This document shows positions 50,336-59,785 of a stretch of 64,000 bases of DNA, piece by piece. Location of the stretch: assembly GCF_003843835.1 (NCBI RefSeq), contig NZ_RKQL01000005.1, positions 124,001 through 188,000 on the forward strand. The letters are read 5' to 3'. Both the position numbers and the translations under genes were made by a program. Position 1 is the stretch's first letter; each line of letters begins with the position of its first letter. The notes below the pieces were generated by a model that saw only the letters and a program-made list of their open reading frames with translations, did no database searches and was not told where the DNA came from. The DNA is from Tibeticola sediminis (lineage in GTDB: Bacteria > Pseudomonadota > Gammaproteobacteria > Burkholderiales > Burkholderiaceae_C).

Positions 50336-51565
50336 TTGAAGCCAATCCGCAAATCCGCCAAGCTCGCCAACGTTTGCTACGACATCCGCGGCCCGATCAT
50401 GGACGCGGCGCGGCAGATGGAGGAGGAGGGCCACAAGATCATCAAGCTCAACATCGGCAACCTCGCCGTGTTCGGCTTCGATGCGCCCGAGGAAATCCAG
50501 CAGGACATGATCCGCAACCTGCCGAATTCGGCGGGTTACTCGGAAAGCAAGGGCATCTTCCCGGCGCGCAAGGCCGTGATGCACTACACGCAGGAGCAAG
50601 GCGTCAAGGGCGTGACTCTCGACGACATCTACCTCGGCAATGGCGCGAGTGAGTTGATCGTGATGGCGACGAACGCCTTGCTCGACAACGGCGATGAAAT
50701 CCTCGTGCCTTCGCCCGATTATCCGCTTTGGACCGCCGCAGCGAGCCTTTCGGGGGGCACACCCGTGCACTACCGCTGCCGCGAAGAAGACGGCTGGATG
50801 CCCGATCTCGACGACATTCGCGCGAAGATCACGCCGCGCACCAAGGGCATCGTGGTCATCAACCCCAACAACCCGACCGGTGCTCTGTATTCGGATGCGT
50901 TGCTGCGCGAGATCGTGCAGATCGCGCGGGAACACCGGCTGGTGATCTTCGCCGACGAGGTCTATGACAAGGTGCTCTACGACGGTGCCAAGCACACGGC
51001 GCTGGCGAGCTTGTCGGAGGATGTGCTCACGCTCACTTTCAATTCGCTCTCCAAAGCCTATCGCGCCTGCGGCTACCGCGCGGGCTGGATGGTGGTCTCG
51101 GGCGACAAAAGGCCGGCGAAGGACTACATCGAGGGCCTGAACATGCTCTCGAACATGCGACTGTGCTCGAATGTGCCGGGCCAGTACGCGATCCAGACGG
51201 CGCTGGGCGGCTACCAGAGCATCAAAGACCTGGTGGGCGAGGGCGGGCGGCTGCGGCGCCAGCGCGACCTGGCGTATGAACTCATCACCGCGATTCCGGG
51301 CGTCAGCTGTGTCAAGCCGCAGGCGGCGCTTTACATGTTCCCGCGGCTGGATCCAAAAATTTACCCGATCGCGGACGATCAGCAATTCTTCCTCGAGGTG
51401 CTGCAGGAAACCCGCGTGATGTTGGTGCAGGGCACCGGCTTCAACTGGCCCGACCCCGACCACTTCCGCATCGTCTTTCTGCCGCACGAAGACGATCTGC
51501 GCGAGGCGATCGGCCGGCTGGCGAAGTTTCTCGAAACCTATCGACGCCGTCACGGCACCGATTGA
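50336..51565 (+). CDS. alaA: Alanine-synthesising aminotransferase (AlaA type)
   Basis: A PLP-dependent class I aminotransferase of 409 residues, closest in pattern to AlaA (glutamate-pyruvate aminotransferase). It starts MKPIRKSAKLANVCYDIRGP from a TTG codon that is supported by an excellent ribosome site (CCGGAGGGAC) just upstream. The PLP lysine lies in NSLSKAYRACGYRAGW near 239, and the substrate region VINPNNPTGALY near 178. It precedes hom and thrC, a common arrangement in Burkholderiales, which suggests joint expression in amino-acid synthesis. Confidence 0.93.
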   Translation: MKPIRKSAKLANVCYDIRGPIMDAARQMEEEGHKIIKLNIGNLAVFGFDAPEEIQQDMIRNLPNSAGYSESKGIFPARKAVMHYTQEQGVKGVTLDDIYLGNGASELIVMATNALLDNGDEILVPSPDYPLWTAAASLSGGTPVHYRCREEDGWMPDLDDIRAKITPRTKGIVVINPNNPTGALYSDALLREIVQIAREHRLVIFADEVYDKVLYDGAKHTALASLSEDVLTLTFNSLSKAYRACGYRAGWMVVSGDKRPAKDYIEGLNMLSNMRLCSNVPGQYAIQTALGGYQSIKDLVGEGGRLRRQRDLAYELITAIPGVSCVKPQAALYMFPRLDPKIYPIADDQQFFLEVLQETRVMLVQGTGFNWPDPDHFRIVFLPHEDDLREAIGRLAKFLETYRRRHGTD

Positions 51566-51630
51566 CACTTCTTTTTTAGTAGCAATACAGCGCCGGTATT
51601 CGCCGGGCTGGATGCGATTTTGTTGGAAAA

Positions 51631-52959
51631 ATGGCTATGAAACCCATCCAAGTCGGCCTTCTTGGCATCGGCACCGTCGGGCGGGGCACCTTCGAGGTGC
51701 TGCGGCGCAATCAGGAAGAAATCCGCCGTCGCGCGGGCCGTGGCATCGAAATCACGATGGTGGCCGACCTCGACGTGGCCCGAGCCGCATCCATCGTCGG
51801 TGACGGCGTGGCCGTGGTGGCCGATGCTCGGGCCGTCATTGCGAACCCGGACATCGACATCGTTGTCGAGCTCATCGGCGGCTACGGCATCGCCAAGACT
51901 TTGGTGCTCGAAGCGATCGCTGCGGGCAAGCATGTGGTCACGGCCAACAAGGCGCTGCTGGCGGTGCACGGCACCGAGATTTTCGCGGCCGCGTCGGCCC
52001 AGGGCGTGATGGTGGCCTTCGAAGCCGCGGTGGCCGGGGGCATTCCGATCATCAAGGCGCTGCGCGAAGGGCTGACCGCCAACCGCATCCAGTGGATCGC
52101 CGGCATCATCAACGGCACGACGAACTTCATCCTGTCCGAAATGCGCGACAAGGGCCTGGACTTCGACTTGGTGCTCAAGGAAGCGCAGCGCCTGGGCTAC
52201 GCCGAGACCGACCCGACCTTCGACATCGAGGGCGTGGACGCCGCGCACAAGGCGACGCTGATGAGCGCGATTGCGTTTGGCATTCCGGTGCAGTTCGACA
52301 AGGCCTATGTCGAAGGCATCACGCAGCTCGGCGCCCAGGACATCAAGTACGCCGAGCAACTGGGTTACCGCATCAAGCTGCTGGGCATCACCAAGCGTGC
52401 GGCCGGCGGCGTCGAACTGCGCGTGCACCCGACGCTGATTCCAGCCAAGCGGCTGATCGCCAACGTCGAGGGCGCGATGAACGCCGTGGTGGTGCACGGC
52501 GACGCGGTGGGGCCGACGCTCTACTACGGCAAAGGCGCGGGTGCCGAGCCTACGGCCAGCGCGGTGATTGCCGACCTGGTGGACGTGACGCGGCTGCACA
52601 CGGCCGACCCGCACCAGCGCGTGCCGCATCTGGCCTTCCAGCCCGACGCGATGAGCGACCTGCCGGTGCTGCCCATGAGCGAGGTGCGCACCAGCTACTA
52701 CCTGCGCCTGCGCGTGGCCGACGAGGCCGGCGTGCTCGCGCGCGTGACCGGCATCGTGGCCGAGGCGGGCATCAGCATCGACGCGGTGCTGCAGCGCGAG
52801 GCCGATGAAGTGCTGGGCGAGGGCGCCACCGCCACCGACCTCATCATCCTCACCCATGAAACTCGCGAAGGCACGATGAACGAGGCGCTGGCCCGGCTGC
52901 AGGCGCTGCCCACGGTGCTCGCGCCGATCGTGCGCATCCGCAAGGAAGAGTTGAACTGA
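51631..52959 (+). CDS. hom: Homoserine dehydrogenase
   Basis: Reduces aspartate semialdehyde to homoserine, the branch step to threonine and methionine. The 442-residue protein has the nucleotide-binding VGLLGIGTVGRGTFEVL near residue 8, the catalytic domain with GIINGTTNFILSEM near 158 and GYAETDPTFDIEGVDAAHK near 190, and a C-terminal ACT domain from about 353 (YYLRLRVADEAGVLARV), which gives feedback control by threonine in this family. The first of two in-frame ATGs is taken. One base separates it from thrC. Confidence 0.97.
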   Translation: MAMKPIQVGLLGIGTVGRGTFEVLRRNQEEIRRRAGRGIEITMVADLDVARAASIVGDGVAVVADARAVIANPDIDIVVELIGGYGIAKTLVLEAIAAGKHVVTANKALLAVHGTEIFAAASAQGVMVAFEAAVAGGIPIIKALREGLTANRIQWIAGIINGTTNFILSEMRDKGLDFDLVLKEAQRLGYAETDPTFDIEGVDAAHKATLMSAIAFGIPVQFDKAYVEGITQLGAQDIKYAEQLGYRIKLLGITKRAAGGVELRVHPTLIPAKRLIANVEGAMNAVVVHGDAVGPTLYYGKGAGAEPTASAVIADLVDVTRLHTADPHQRVPHLAFQPDAMSDLPVLPMSEVRTSYYLRLRVADEAGVLARVTGIVAEAGISIDAVLQREADEVLGEGATATDLIILTHETREGTMNEALARLQALPTVLAPIVRIRKEELN

Positions 52960-52960
52960 G

Positions 52961-54385
52961 ATGCTGTACCTGAGCACCCGCGGCCATCCTGAGCGCCGTC
53001 ATTTCTGCGAAATCCTGCTCGAAGGGCTCGCGCCCGACGGCGGCCTCTACCTGCCCGAGCATTACCCGCCGCTCGACGCCGCGGCCCTGGCCCGGCTGCG
53101 CGGGGTCTGGCAGCGCGACGGCTATGCGGCGCTGGCGTTCGAGATCCTCTCGCTCTACATCGACGACATCCCGGCCGATGACCTGCGCGCGCTCTGCGAG
53201 CGCACCTACACCGCCGAGGTGTTCGGCACGCGCGAGATCGTGCCGCTCAAGCCGCTCGAGCCTGGGCTGATGCTCGAAGCGCTCTCCAACGGCCCGACGC
53301 TCGCGTTCAAAGACATGGCGATGCAGCTGCTCGGCAACCTGTTCGAGTACGAACTCGCCCGCCGCGGTGAGACGCTCAACATCCTCGGCGCGACCAGCGG
53401 CGACACCGGCAGCGCGGCCGAGTACGCGATGCGCGGCAAGAAGGGCGTGCGGGTGTTCATGCTCAGCCCGCATGGCCGCATGAGCCCCTTCCAACAGGCG
53501 CAGATGTACAGCCTGATGGACGAAAACATCCACAACATCGCCATCCGCGGCGTCTTTGACGACTGCCAGGACATCGTCAAGGCCGTCAGCAACGACCTCG
53601 ACTTCAAGCGCCGCTACAAGATCGGCACGGTCAACTCGATCAACTGGGCGCGGCTGCTTGCGCAGGTCGTCTATTACTTCGCCGGGTATTTCCAGGCGAC
53701 CGCCGACGACAGCCAGCGGGTGTCGTTCACCGTGCCTTCGGGCAACTTCGGCAACGTCTGCGCGGGGCATGTGGCGCGGCAGATGGGTTTGCCGATCGAC
53801 CGGCTGGTCGTGGCCACCAACGAAAACGACGTACTCGATGAATTCTTCCGCACCGGCGTCTACCGCGTGCGCGGCAGCGCCGACACGCACGAGACCTCGA
53901 GCCCGTCGATGGACATTTCCAAGGCCAGCAATTTCGAGCGCTTCGTGTTCGACCTGATCGGGCGCGATGCCGCACGCTGCAAGGCGTTGTTTGGTGAGGC
54001 ACTCGCGCGCGAGGGGCGGTTCGACCTCAGCCAGGACCCGGCCTTTGCGCTCGCCCGGAGCCGCTACGGGTTTGAGAGCGGCAAGAGCACCCACGCCAAC
54101 CGTCTGGCCACCATCCGCGACGTGTACGCGCGCGACGGCGTCATCATCGACCCGCACACCGCCGACGGCGTCAAGGTGGCGCGTGAACACGGGAAGCCCG
54201 GCGTGCCGATGATCGTGCTCGAGACGGCGCTGCCGATCAAGTTCGCCGACACCATCGTCGAGGCCTTGGGACGCGAGCCCGAGCGCCCGGCGCGGTTTGT
54301 GGGCATCGAGGATCTGCCCAAGCGCGTGCAGGTGCTCGATGCCGACGCCGAGGCGGTCAAGGCGCTCATCGCAGCTGCGGTTTGA
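52961..54385 (+). CDS. thrC: Threonine synthase
   Basis: Converts O-phosphohomoserine to threonine. The 474-residue protein is of the long bacterial class; the N-terminus MLYLSTRGHPERRHFCE is typical. The PLP lysine lies in GPTLAFKDMAMQLLGN near 115, and the phosphate-loop GATSGDTGSAAEY near 144. It starts one base after the hom stop, so the two are an operon. A palindromic repeat (family C) lies between it and mobB. Confidence 0.97.
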   Translation: MLYLSTRGHPERRHFCEILLEGLAPDGGLYLPEHYPPLDAAALARLRGVWQRDGYAALAFEILSLYIDDIPADDLRALCERTYTAEVFGTREIVPLKPLEPGLMLEALSNGPTLAFKDMAMQLLGNLFEYELARRGETLNILGATSGDTGSAAEYAMRGKKGVRVFMLSPHGRMSPFQQAQMYSLMDENIHNIAIRGVFDDCQDIVKAVSNDLDFKRRYKIGTVNSINWARLLAQVVYYFAGYFQATADDSQRVSFTVPSGNFGNVCAGHVARQMGLPIDRLVVATNENDVLDEFFRTGVYRVRGSADTHETSSPSMDISKASNFERFVFDLIGRDAARCKALFGEALAREGRFDLSQDPAFALARSRYGFESGKSTHANRLATIRDVYARDGVIIDPHTADGVKVAREHGKPGVPMIVLETALPIKFADTIVEALGREPERPARFVGIEDLPKRVQVLDADAEAVKALIAAAV

Positions 54386-54434
54386 TGCTTTTTCGGCCCC
54401 ATGCCAGCGTGAAATGGTCGGATGTTGCTCTCAA

Positions 54435-54608
54435 CCCAGATTGTCCATTCGGCGGCCCTACGGGCCTACGCACGCCCTGGCGGTCGCTTTGCGGCGTCTT
54501 CGCCCCCGTGCTCGTCGCCAATAGACTCGGCTATTGGCTCCTCCCCCGTGCGCGAATCCACTCGCAAACCGCCGCGCCATCTTCGTGCGTCCCAATGGAC
54601 AATCTGGG
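54435..54608. repeat. Palindromic element family C (single copy here)
   Basis: About 174 bp bounded by a perfect 15-bp inverted repeat (CCCAGATTGTCCATT at the left end). An internal hairpin around CCAATAGACTCGGCTATTGG sits at the centre, much as in families A and B. It begins 49 bp after the thrC stop and ends 31 bp before mobB. It encodes no protein. Confidence 0.8.
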
Positions 54609-54639
54609 CTCAAAAAATGAATCATCGACAGGGGTCGCT

Positions 54640-55173
54640 ATGAAAGTCGTCGGCTTTGCGGGCTATTCGGGCTCGGGCAAGACCACGCTGGTCGAGCGGC
54701 TCATCCCCGCGCTCAAGCTGCACGGGCAGCGCGTGTCGGTGGTCAAGCATGCGCACCACCGCTTCGACATCGACCATCCCGGCAAAGACACCTTCCGCCA
54801 CCGCGAGGCGGGCGCCTTCGAGGTGGTGGCCGCCTCGAGCCGCCGGCTCGCCCTGATTCGTGAGTTCGAGCGCGAAGGCGAACTCACGGTGCACCAGCTG
54901 ATCGCGGAACTCTGGCCCGGCGTCGATTGGGTGCTGGTCGAAGGCTACAAAGACAGCGACCTGCTCAAGATCGAAGTCTGGCGCGCGGCCTCGGGCAAGC
55001 CGGCGCGGTACCCGCATGACGACTTCATCGTCGCCATTGCCACCGACGACCCCTCGGCCCTGCCCGAGCCCACCGGTCTGCCGGTCCTCGACCTCAACGA
55101 CGCCGACGCGCTCGCGCGCTGGCTGATCGCGCACGGTGAGCGCTTCGAATACGACGCCGCGCTGTACATTTGA
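54640..55173 (+). CDS. mobB: Molybdopterin-guanine dinucleotide synthesis protein B
   Basis: A 177-residue P-loop GTP-binding protein that assists attachment of GMP to the molybdenum cofactor. It begins MKVVGFAGYSGSGKTTL with Walker A at residues 8-16, has VKHAHHRFDIDHPGKDTFRHREAG near 39-62 and DWVLVEGYKDSDLLKIEV near 96-113, all diagnostic. The ATG at 54640 is chosen because upstream codons lie in the family C repeat. Its TGA stop is the first codon of a family B element. moeA follows, so it is part of a Moco gene group. Confidence 0.95.
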   Translation: MKVVGFAGYSGSGKTTLVERLIPALKLHGQRVSVVKHAHHRFDIDHPGKDTFRHREAGAFEVVAASSRRLALIREFEREGELTVHQLIAELWPGVDWVLVEGYKDSDLLKIEVWRAASGKPARYPHDDFIVAIATDDPSALPEPTGLPVLDLNDADALARWLIAHGERFEYDAALYI

Positions 55174-55413
55174 ACCTAAATCCGGCAGTTGACCGCTACT
55201 CGCCGAAAGCAAGATGCAGAGGTTCCAACGATTTTTGGTGCAAAATCCGTTCACCGTTCGGGTGAGCGCTGCGCACCCGTTCGAGTCGCCCTCGGGCGCG
55301 GGGGCGGCGTTGCAAATCCTCGCCATGACAAGCGCCATGGCTGCGGTTTGCGCCTTGCCCGCGCGCCCGATGACGGCCCGCTCGGGCGCGCCCAACTGCC
55401 CGATTTAGGTTGA
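55171..55413. repeat. Palindromic element family B, copy 2
   Basis: 243 bp, same length and highly similar to 32541-32783, bounded by CCTAAATCCGGCAGTTG and its inverted counterpart (one change). It starts with the mobB stop codon and ends about 58 bp before moeA. It differs from copy 1 mainly in the arm next to the left terminus. Confidence 0.9.
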
Positions 55414-55470
55414 AACACAGCGTTGCAAGATTGCCGCCGCGCCTTGCGGCCTGTCCCGGAGTTCGCTGCC

Positions 55471-56820
55471 ATGACCCATGTTCCGCCCTATGCGCCCCCT
55501 GCGCCTGCTGAGGCCGCGTCGAACGACGCGCACCGTGCCGCGCCCTTGGCGACGCCACCGGCGCGCGCGCCGCTGCGCCCCCTCGACGACGCGCTCGCCG
55601 CGCTTCTGGCCACCGTCTCGCCGCTCGCCCGGCGGGACTTCGTCTCCACCTTCGAGGCCGACGGGCGGGTGCTCGCGCAAGACCTGATCTCCTCCTTGCA
55701 CGTGCCGCCGCAAGACAACTCGTCGATGGACGGCTATGCGGTGCGCGCCGCCGATGTCAGCCACCCCGGCGTCGTGCTGCGCGTGTCGCAGCGCATCGCC
55801 GCGGGGGACGCGCCGCAGCCGCTCGAGCCTGGGACGGCCGCGCGCATCTTCACCGGCGCACCCGTGCCCGCAGGTGCCGACGCCGTGGTGCCGCAGGAAG
55901 ACACCGAGGCGGTCAGCGGCGACGTTCACGGCGTGCGCTTCCTCTCGGTGCCGCGCGCGGGCCAGTTCGTGCGCCGCGCCGGCGAGGATGTGGCGCGCGG
56001 TGCGACCGTGCTCACGCGCGGCACGCGGCTCAACCCCGCCGCCCTGGGGCTTGCGGCAAGCATCGGCGCGGCGCGGCTCGAAGTCGTCGCGCGGCCTCGG
56101 GTGGCGCTGTTTTCGACCGGCGACGAACTCGTCATGCCCGGCGAGGTCGCGCCCGAAGCGCTGCCCGCCGGCGCGATTTACAACTCGAACCGCTTCTTTC
56201 TGCGCGCGCTGCTGCATCGCCTCGGCTGCGAGGTGAGCGACCTCGGCATCGTCCCCGACCGGCTCGACGCCACGGTCGCAGCCTTGCAAAGCGCGGCCGA
56301 CCATCACGACCTCATCCTCACCAGCGGCGGCGTCTCGGTCGGTGAGGAAGACCACATCAAACCCGCCGTGCGCACGCTCGGCGCGCTCGACCTGTGGCAG
56401 ATCGCCATCAAGCCCGGCAAGCCCTTCGCGCATGGCCATGTGCGCAGGGGCGCCAACAGCCTCCATGCCTCCGGCCCGCACTGCCACTTCATCGGTCTGC
56501 CTGGCAACCCGGTCTCGAGTTTCGTGACCTTTCTGGTGCTGGTGCGGCCGTTTCTGCTGGCTTTGCAAGGCGCGCCGGCGGGTCTGCCCGCGCCGCTGTG
56601 GCTGCCCGCGCACTTCGACTGGCCGCGGCCCGACAAGCGCCGCGAATTCCTGCGGGTGCGCCGCAACGCCCAGGGCGGGCTCGAGTTGTTCCCCAATCAA
56701 AGCTCGGGGGTGCTCACCTCGGCGGTCTGGGGCGACGGTTTCGTCGACAACCCGCCGGGCCAGGCCATTCGGCACGGCGACCGGGTCGCCTACTGGCCGC
56801 TCCAGGGCCTGATCGGCTAA
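55471..56820 (+). CDS. moeA: Molybdopterin molybdenumtransferase
   Basis: Inserts molybdate into adenylated molybdopterin, 449 residues (including a 40-residue Ala/Pro-rich N-terminal extension). Motifs in order: PPQDNSSMDGYAVRAAD near residue 75, FTGAPVPAGADAVVPQEDTE near 128, LFSTGDELVMPGE near 212, YNSNRFFLRALLHRLG near 237, TSGGVSVGEEDHIK near 285, and GLPGNPVSSFVTFLVLVRP near 346. It lies downstream of mobB and upstream of moaD-moaE, with a GGDEF-EAL gene between. Its product serves the molybdenum enzyme XdhAB encoded in this window. Confidence 0.96.
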   Translation: MTHVPPYAPPAPAEAASNDAHRAAPLATPPARAPLRPLDDALAALLATVSPLARRDFVSTFEADGRVLAQDLISSLHVPPQDNSSMDGYAVRAADVSHPGVVLRVSQRIAAGDAPQPLEPGTAARIFTGAPVPAGADAVVPQEDTEAVSGDVHGVRFLSVPRAGQFVRRAGEDVARGATVLTRGTRLNPAALGLAASIGAARLEVVARPRVALFSTGDELVMPGEVAPEALPAGAIYNSNRFFLRALLHRLGCEVSDLGIVPDRLDATVAALQSAADHHDLILTSGGVSVGEEDHIKPAVRTLGALDLWQIAIKPGKPFAHGHVRRGANSLHASGPHCHFIGLPGNPVSSFVTFLVLVRPFLLALQGAPAGLPAPLWLPAHFDWPRPDKRREFLRVRRNAQGGLELFPNQSSGVLTSAVWGDGFVDNPPGQAIRHGDRVAYWPLQGLIG

Positions 56821-56845
56821 GGGCACGCGCCCCAGGAACCGCCCC

Positions 56846-59473
56846 ATGGCCACGCCCGAACCGCCGGTTTCCCCTGCGCCCTTGGCGCAGCCGGTACGGC
56901 CGCGGTTTCGGCGGATTTTGGTGGTGCGTTTTCTTGGGGTGGCGTTGGCGTTGCTGCTCGCGTTTTTGCTCATCGTCGTGTTGGTCGTCGTCGCACCCTT
57001 GGCGCAGCGGCACGCCGAAGCCCTGTTTTCGAGCCAGACGCAGACCGTGCGCGCCGAAGTGGCGACGGCGTTTGACGATGTGGGCGGTCTGCAAACCCTG
57101 CTGATCGCGGACTGGCAGGCCAATCCGCCGACGCTCGATGCGCCCGAAGCCTTCATCCGGCACGCGCGCGGCGTGATGGCGGCGCTGCCGGCCGCGACTT
57201 CGGTCGTGCTGGGCAATGAGCGCGGACAGGGCTGGCTGTTGCTGTGGCGGGCCGACCGTCAGGAATGGTGGCTCCGCCTGACCGATCGCGAGCGCTGGGG
57301 CGACGAGCATCGCTTTGTTGCCTTCGACCCGCAGGGCCAGGAGCTGCGCCGCTGGCGTGAGCGCCTGCCCTACGACCCGCGTGAACGCCCATGGTACCGG
57401 CTGGCGACCGGGCAACCCGGCGTGACGCGCTGGACCCACCCCTATGTGTTCTACACCACGCGCGAGCCCGGCATCACCGCAGCCCGCGCCTGGCGCGCCC
57501 GCGACGGAAGTCTCTGGGCCCTGGGATTCGACCTGCGGGTGCAGGAGATCCAGGCCATCGCCGAGCGCCTGTCGCGGCCTCTTGAGGGCCGTGTGGCCAT
57601 CGTCGATACCTCGGGCGATGAATGGCTGGGGTTGGCAGGTGCCGCCGTGTCCTTGACGCTGGGCGTGGCGCCTTCGGGCGAGCCTGAACTGATGCGGCTC
57701 GATGCGGTGCCCGATCCGGTGCTGCGCGCGCTTGTCGCACATGCCAGCGACGCCCAGGCCGTCCACACGGCGTGGATCACGGGGCAGCCCTGGCTCTGGA
57801 CGCGTCAGCCCGTGGCTTTGGGGAAGGAGACGCTCACTTTGTTTCTGGCGGCACCCTGGATGAGCTTTCTGCCGCCGCTTCGGTTCTGGATGGGGGCGCT
57901 GCTGCTCTCGATGGTGCTGGCCATGGCGGCGGCTGCGGTGTTCATGCGCCGCTGGGCGCTCGAGCTTTCGGGGCCGATCGAGACGCTCGCCGATGCGGCT
58001 CATCGCATGGCGGCTTTGAGCTTCACCGATTCGGTGCGCACCGACTATTCGAGCGCCGAGCTGCACACGCTGGCGCGCGCCCTCAACCACCTGCGGCGGC
58101 GCCTGGCGGTCTACACCGCGCGGCTGCGGGCACGCGAGGTGGATCTGGCGCGCGAGGTCGCCGCGCTGCGCGCTGCGGAACAACGGTTGCTGCACATCGG
58201 GCTGCACGACGCGCTGACCGACCTGCCCAACCGGCGGCTGCTGATGGAGCACCTGCAGCATGCGCTGGCGCGCGCCGATCGGGGGGAGACCTCGATTGCC
58301 TTGCTGTTCATCGACCTCGACCGCTTCAAGGAAGTCAACGACACGCGCGGTCATGAGGTCGGCGACGAGCTGCTGCGCGCAGTGGCGCTGCGGCTGCTCC
58401 ATCATGTCCGCGCGGGCGACCTCGCCGCCCGGCTGGGCGGGGATGAATTCGTGCTGCTGCTCGAGGGCGTCAGCGCCGAAGTCGCGATCGAGCGCACCGA
58501 GGATGTGCTCGAGGCGCTGCGCGCGCCGCTGGTGGCGGGCGGCGAGCGCTGGTCGCTGGGCGCCAGCATCGGCATTGCGCTTGGGCCGCGCGACGGGGCC
58601 GACCCCGGGACGCTGCTGCGCCATGCGGATGAAGCGCTCTATCGCGCGAAAGCGGCCGGCCGCAACCGCTGGGTGCTGTATGAGCGGGGCTTCAGCCAGT
58701 CGACCGAGGCCACGCGGGCCTTGCGGGTCGCACTCGAGGCGGCCTTGCAGGGCAGCGGTGCGGACGGTCTCGAGCTGTGGTGGCAGCCGCAAATCGCGCT
58801 CGATTCGGGCGAGGCGGTCGCGGCCGAGGGCTTGCTGCGTTGGCGGCATCCGCAGCGCGGGCTGGTTCCGCCGGCAGAGTTCATCCCGCTCGCCGAGGAT
58901 GCGGGTCTGATGCCCGCGCTCGGCTGGCGCGTGCTCGATCTGGCGTTGGCGGCAGCGCCCGAATTGGCGCGCGCGCAACCCCGTTGGCGGCATGTGGCGG
59001 TCAACGTTTCGGCGCGGCAGCTCGAGCTGCCCGACTTTGCCGACCAGGTGCTCGAGCGTCTCGCGCGCACCGGCTGGCCCGCAGAGCGGCTCGAGTTGGA
59101 AGTCACCGAGTCGGTGCTGCTCGAAAGTGCCAAGGGCCGGGGGCATTTGGAACGCCTGGCTGCGCACGGCGTGCGCCTGTCGCTCGACGACTTTGGCACC
59201 GGCTATTCGTCCCTGTCTTACCTGCGCCAACTGCCCTTCGATGTGGTCAAGATCGACGCGAGCTTCGTGCGCGATCTGGGCACTGGCGCGCAGGCCGACA
59301 GCCTCGTCGAGGCCCTGATCGCCATGGCCAAGGCGCTGGGCCTGGAACTGGTGGCCGAAGGCGTCGAAACCGAAGCACAGCGGGCGTTCCTGGCCGCGCG
59401 GGGCGTCGATCTCGGGCAGGGCTATCTCTGGTCGCGGCCGCAGCCACTGGCGGCTTGGCTCGGGCAGCGCTGA
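56846..59473 (+). CDS. Membrane sensor with GGDEF and EAL domains
   Basis: An 875-residue inner-membrane signalling protein. Two membrane helices (about 27-52 and 348-368) bracket a large periplasmic sensor of likely dCACHE type; a HAMP-like segment follows (about 369-420). The GGDEF domain has an intact motif RLGGDEFVLLLEG near 528, so cyclic-di-GMP synthesis is possible. The EAL domain begins near 625; its signature reads EGLLRW near 661, keeping the key Glu, and DDFGTGYSSLSYL and VVAEGVETEAQ-type LVAEGVETEAQ are present, so hydrolysis is also possible. It sits 25 bp after moeA and 46 bp before moaD, unexpectedly within the Moco genes. Confidence 0.93.
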   Translation: MATPEPPVSPAPLAQPVRPRFRRILVVRFLGVALALLLAFLLIVVLVVVAPLAQRHAEALFSSQTQTVRAEVATAFDDVGGLQTLLIADWQANPPTLDAPEAFIRHARGVMAALPAATSVVLGNERGQGWLLLWRADRQEWWLRLTDRERWGDEHRFVAFDPQGQELRRWRERLPYDPRERPWYRLATGQPGVTRWTHPYVFYTTREPGITAARAWRARDGSLWALGFDLRVQEIQAIAERLSRPLEGRVAIVDTSGDEWLGLAGAAVSLTLGVAPSGEPELMRLDAVPDPVLRALVAHASDAQAVHTAWITGQPWLWTRQPVALGKETLTLFLAAPWMSFLPPLRFWMGALLLSMVLAMAAAAVFMRRWALELSGPIETLADAAHRMAALSFTDSVRTDYSSAELHTLARALNHLRRRLAVYTARLRAREVDLAREVAALRAAEQRLLHIGLHDALTDLPNRRLLMEHLQHALARADRGETSIALLFIDLDRFKEVNDTRGHEVGDELLRAVALRLLHHVRAGDLAARLGGDEFVLLLEGVSAEVAIERTEDVLEALRAPLVAGGERWSLGASIGIALGPRDGADPGTLLRHADEALYRAKAAGRNRWVLYERGFSQSTEATRALRVALEAALQGSGADGLELWWQPQIALDSGEAVAAEGLLRWRHPQRGLVPPAEFIPLAEDAGLMPALGWRVLDLALAAAPELARAQPRWRHVAVNVSARQLELPDFADQVLERLARTGWPAERLELEVTESVLLESAKGRGHLERLAAHGVRLSLDDFGTGYSSLSYLRQLPFDVVKIDASFVRDLGTGAQADSLVEALIAMAKALGLELVAEGVETEAQRAFLAARGVDLGQGYLWSRPQPLAAWLGQR

Positions 59474-59519
59474 ATGCGTTCGATCGTTTCGATCGGGTTC
59501 GGCTTATGATGTTTGGGCT

Positions 59520-59780
59520 ATGCCGAACATCCACGTCCAACTCCGCTTTTTTGCCTCGCTGCGCGAGGGCCTGGGGATTTCCGAACTTGCGCTCGACACT
59601 TCGGCGACCAATGTGGGCGAGCTGCGCCAGGCGCTGGTGGCGCGCGGTGGGGCTTATGCCGAGCTGCTCGCGCCGGGGCGGGCGGTGCGCGCGGCGGTGA
59701 ACCAGGTCATGGCCGATGAGAACCATCCGCTGGCCGAGGGCTGCGAGGTCGCCTTCTTTCCGCCCGTGACCGGAGGTTGA
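59520..59780 (+). CDS. moaD: Molybdopterin synthase small subunit MoaD
   Basis: The 86-residue ubiquitin-like sulfur carrier of molybdopterin synthase. It begins with the beta-grasp strand IHVQLRFFASLREGLGI and ends in the required double glycine PPVTGG, which is thiocarboxylated and inserts in the MoaE active site. A GGAGG just before its stop serves as ribosome site for moaE. Length is normal. Confidence 0.96.
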   Translation: MPNIHVQLRFFASLREGLGISELALDTSATNVGELRQALVARGGAYAELLAPGRAVRAAVNQVMADENHPLAEGCEVAFFPPVTGG

Positions 59781-59785
59781 ACGCC

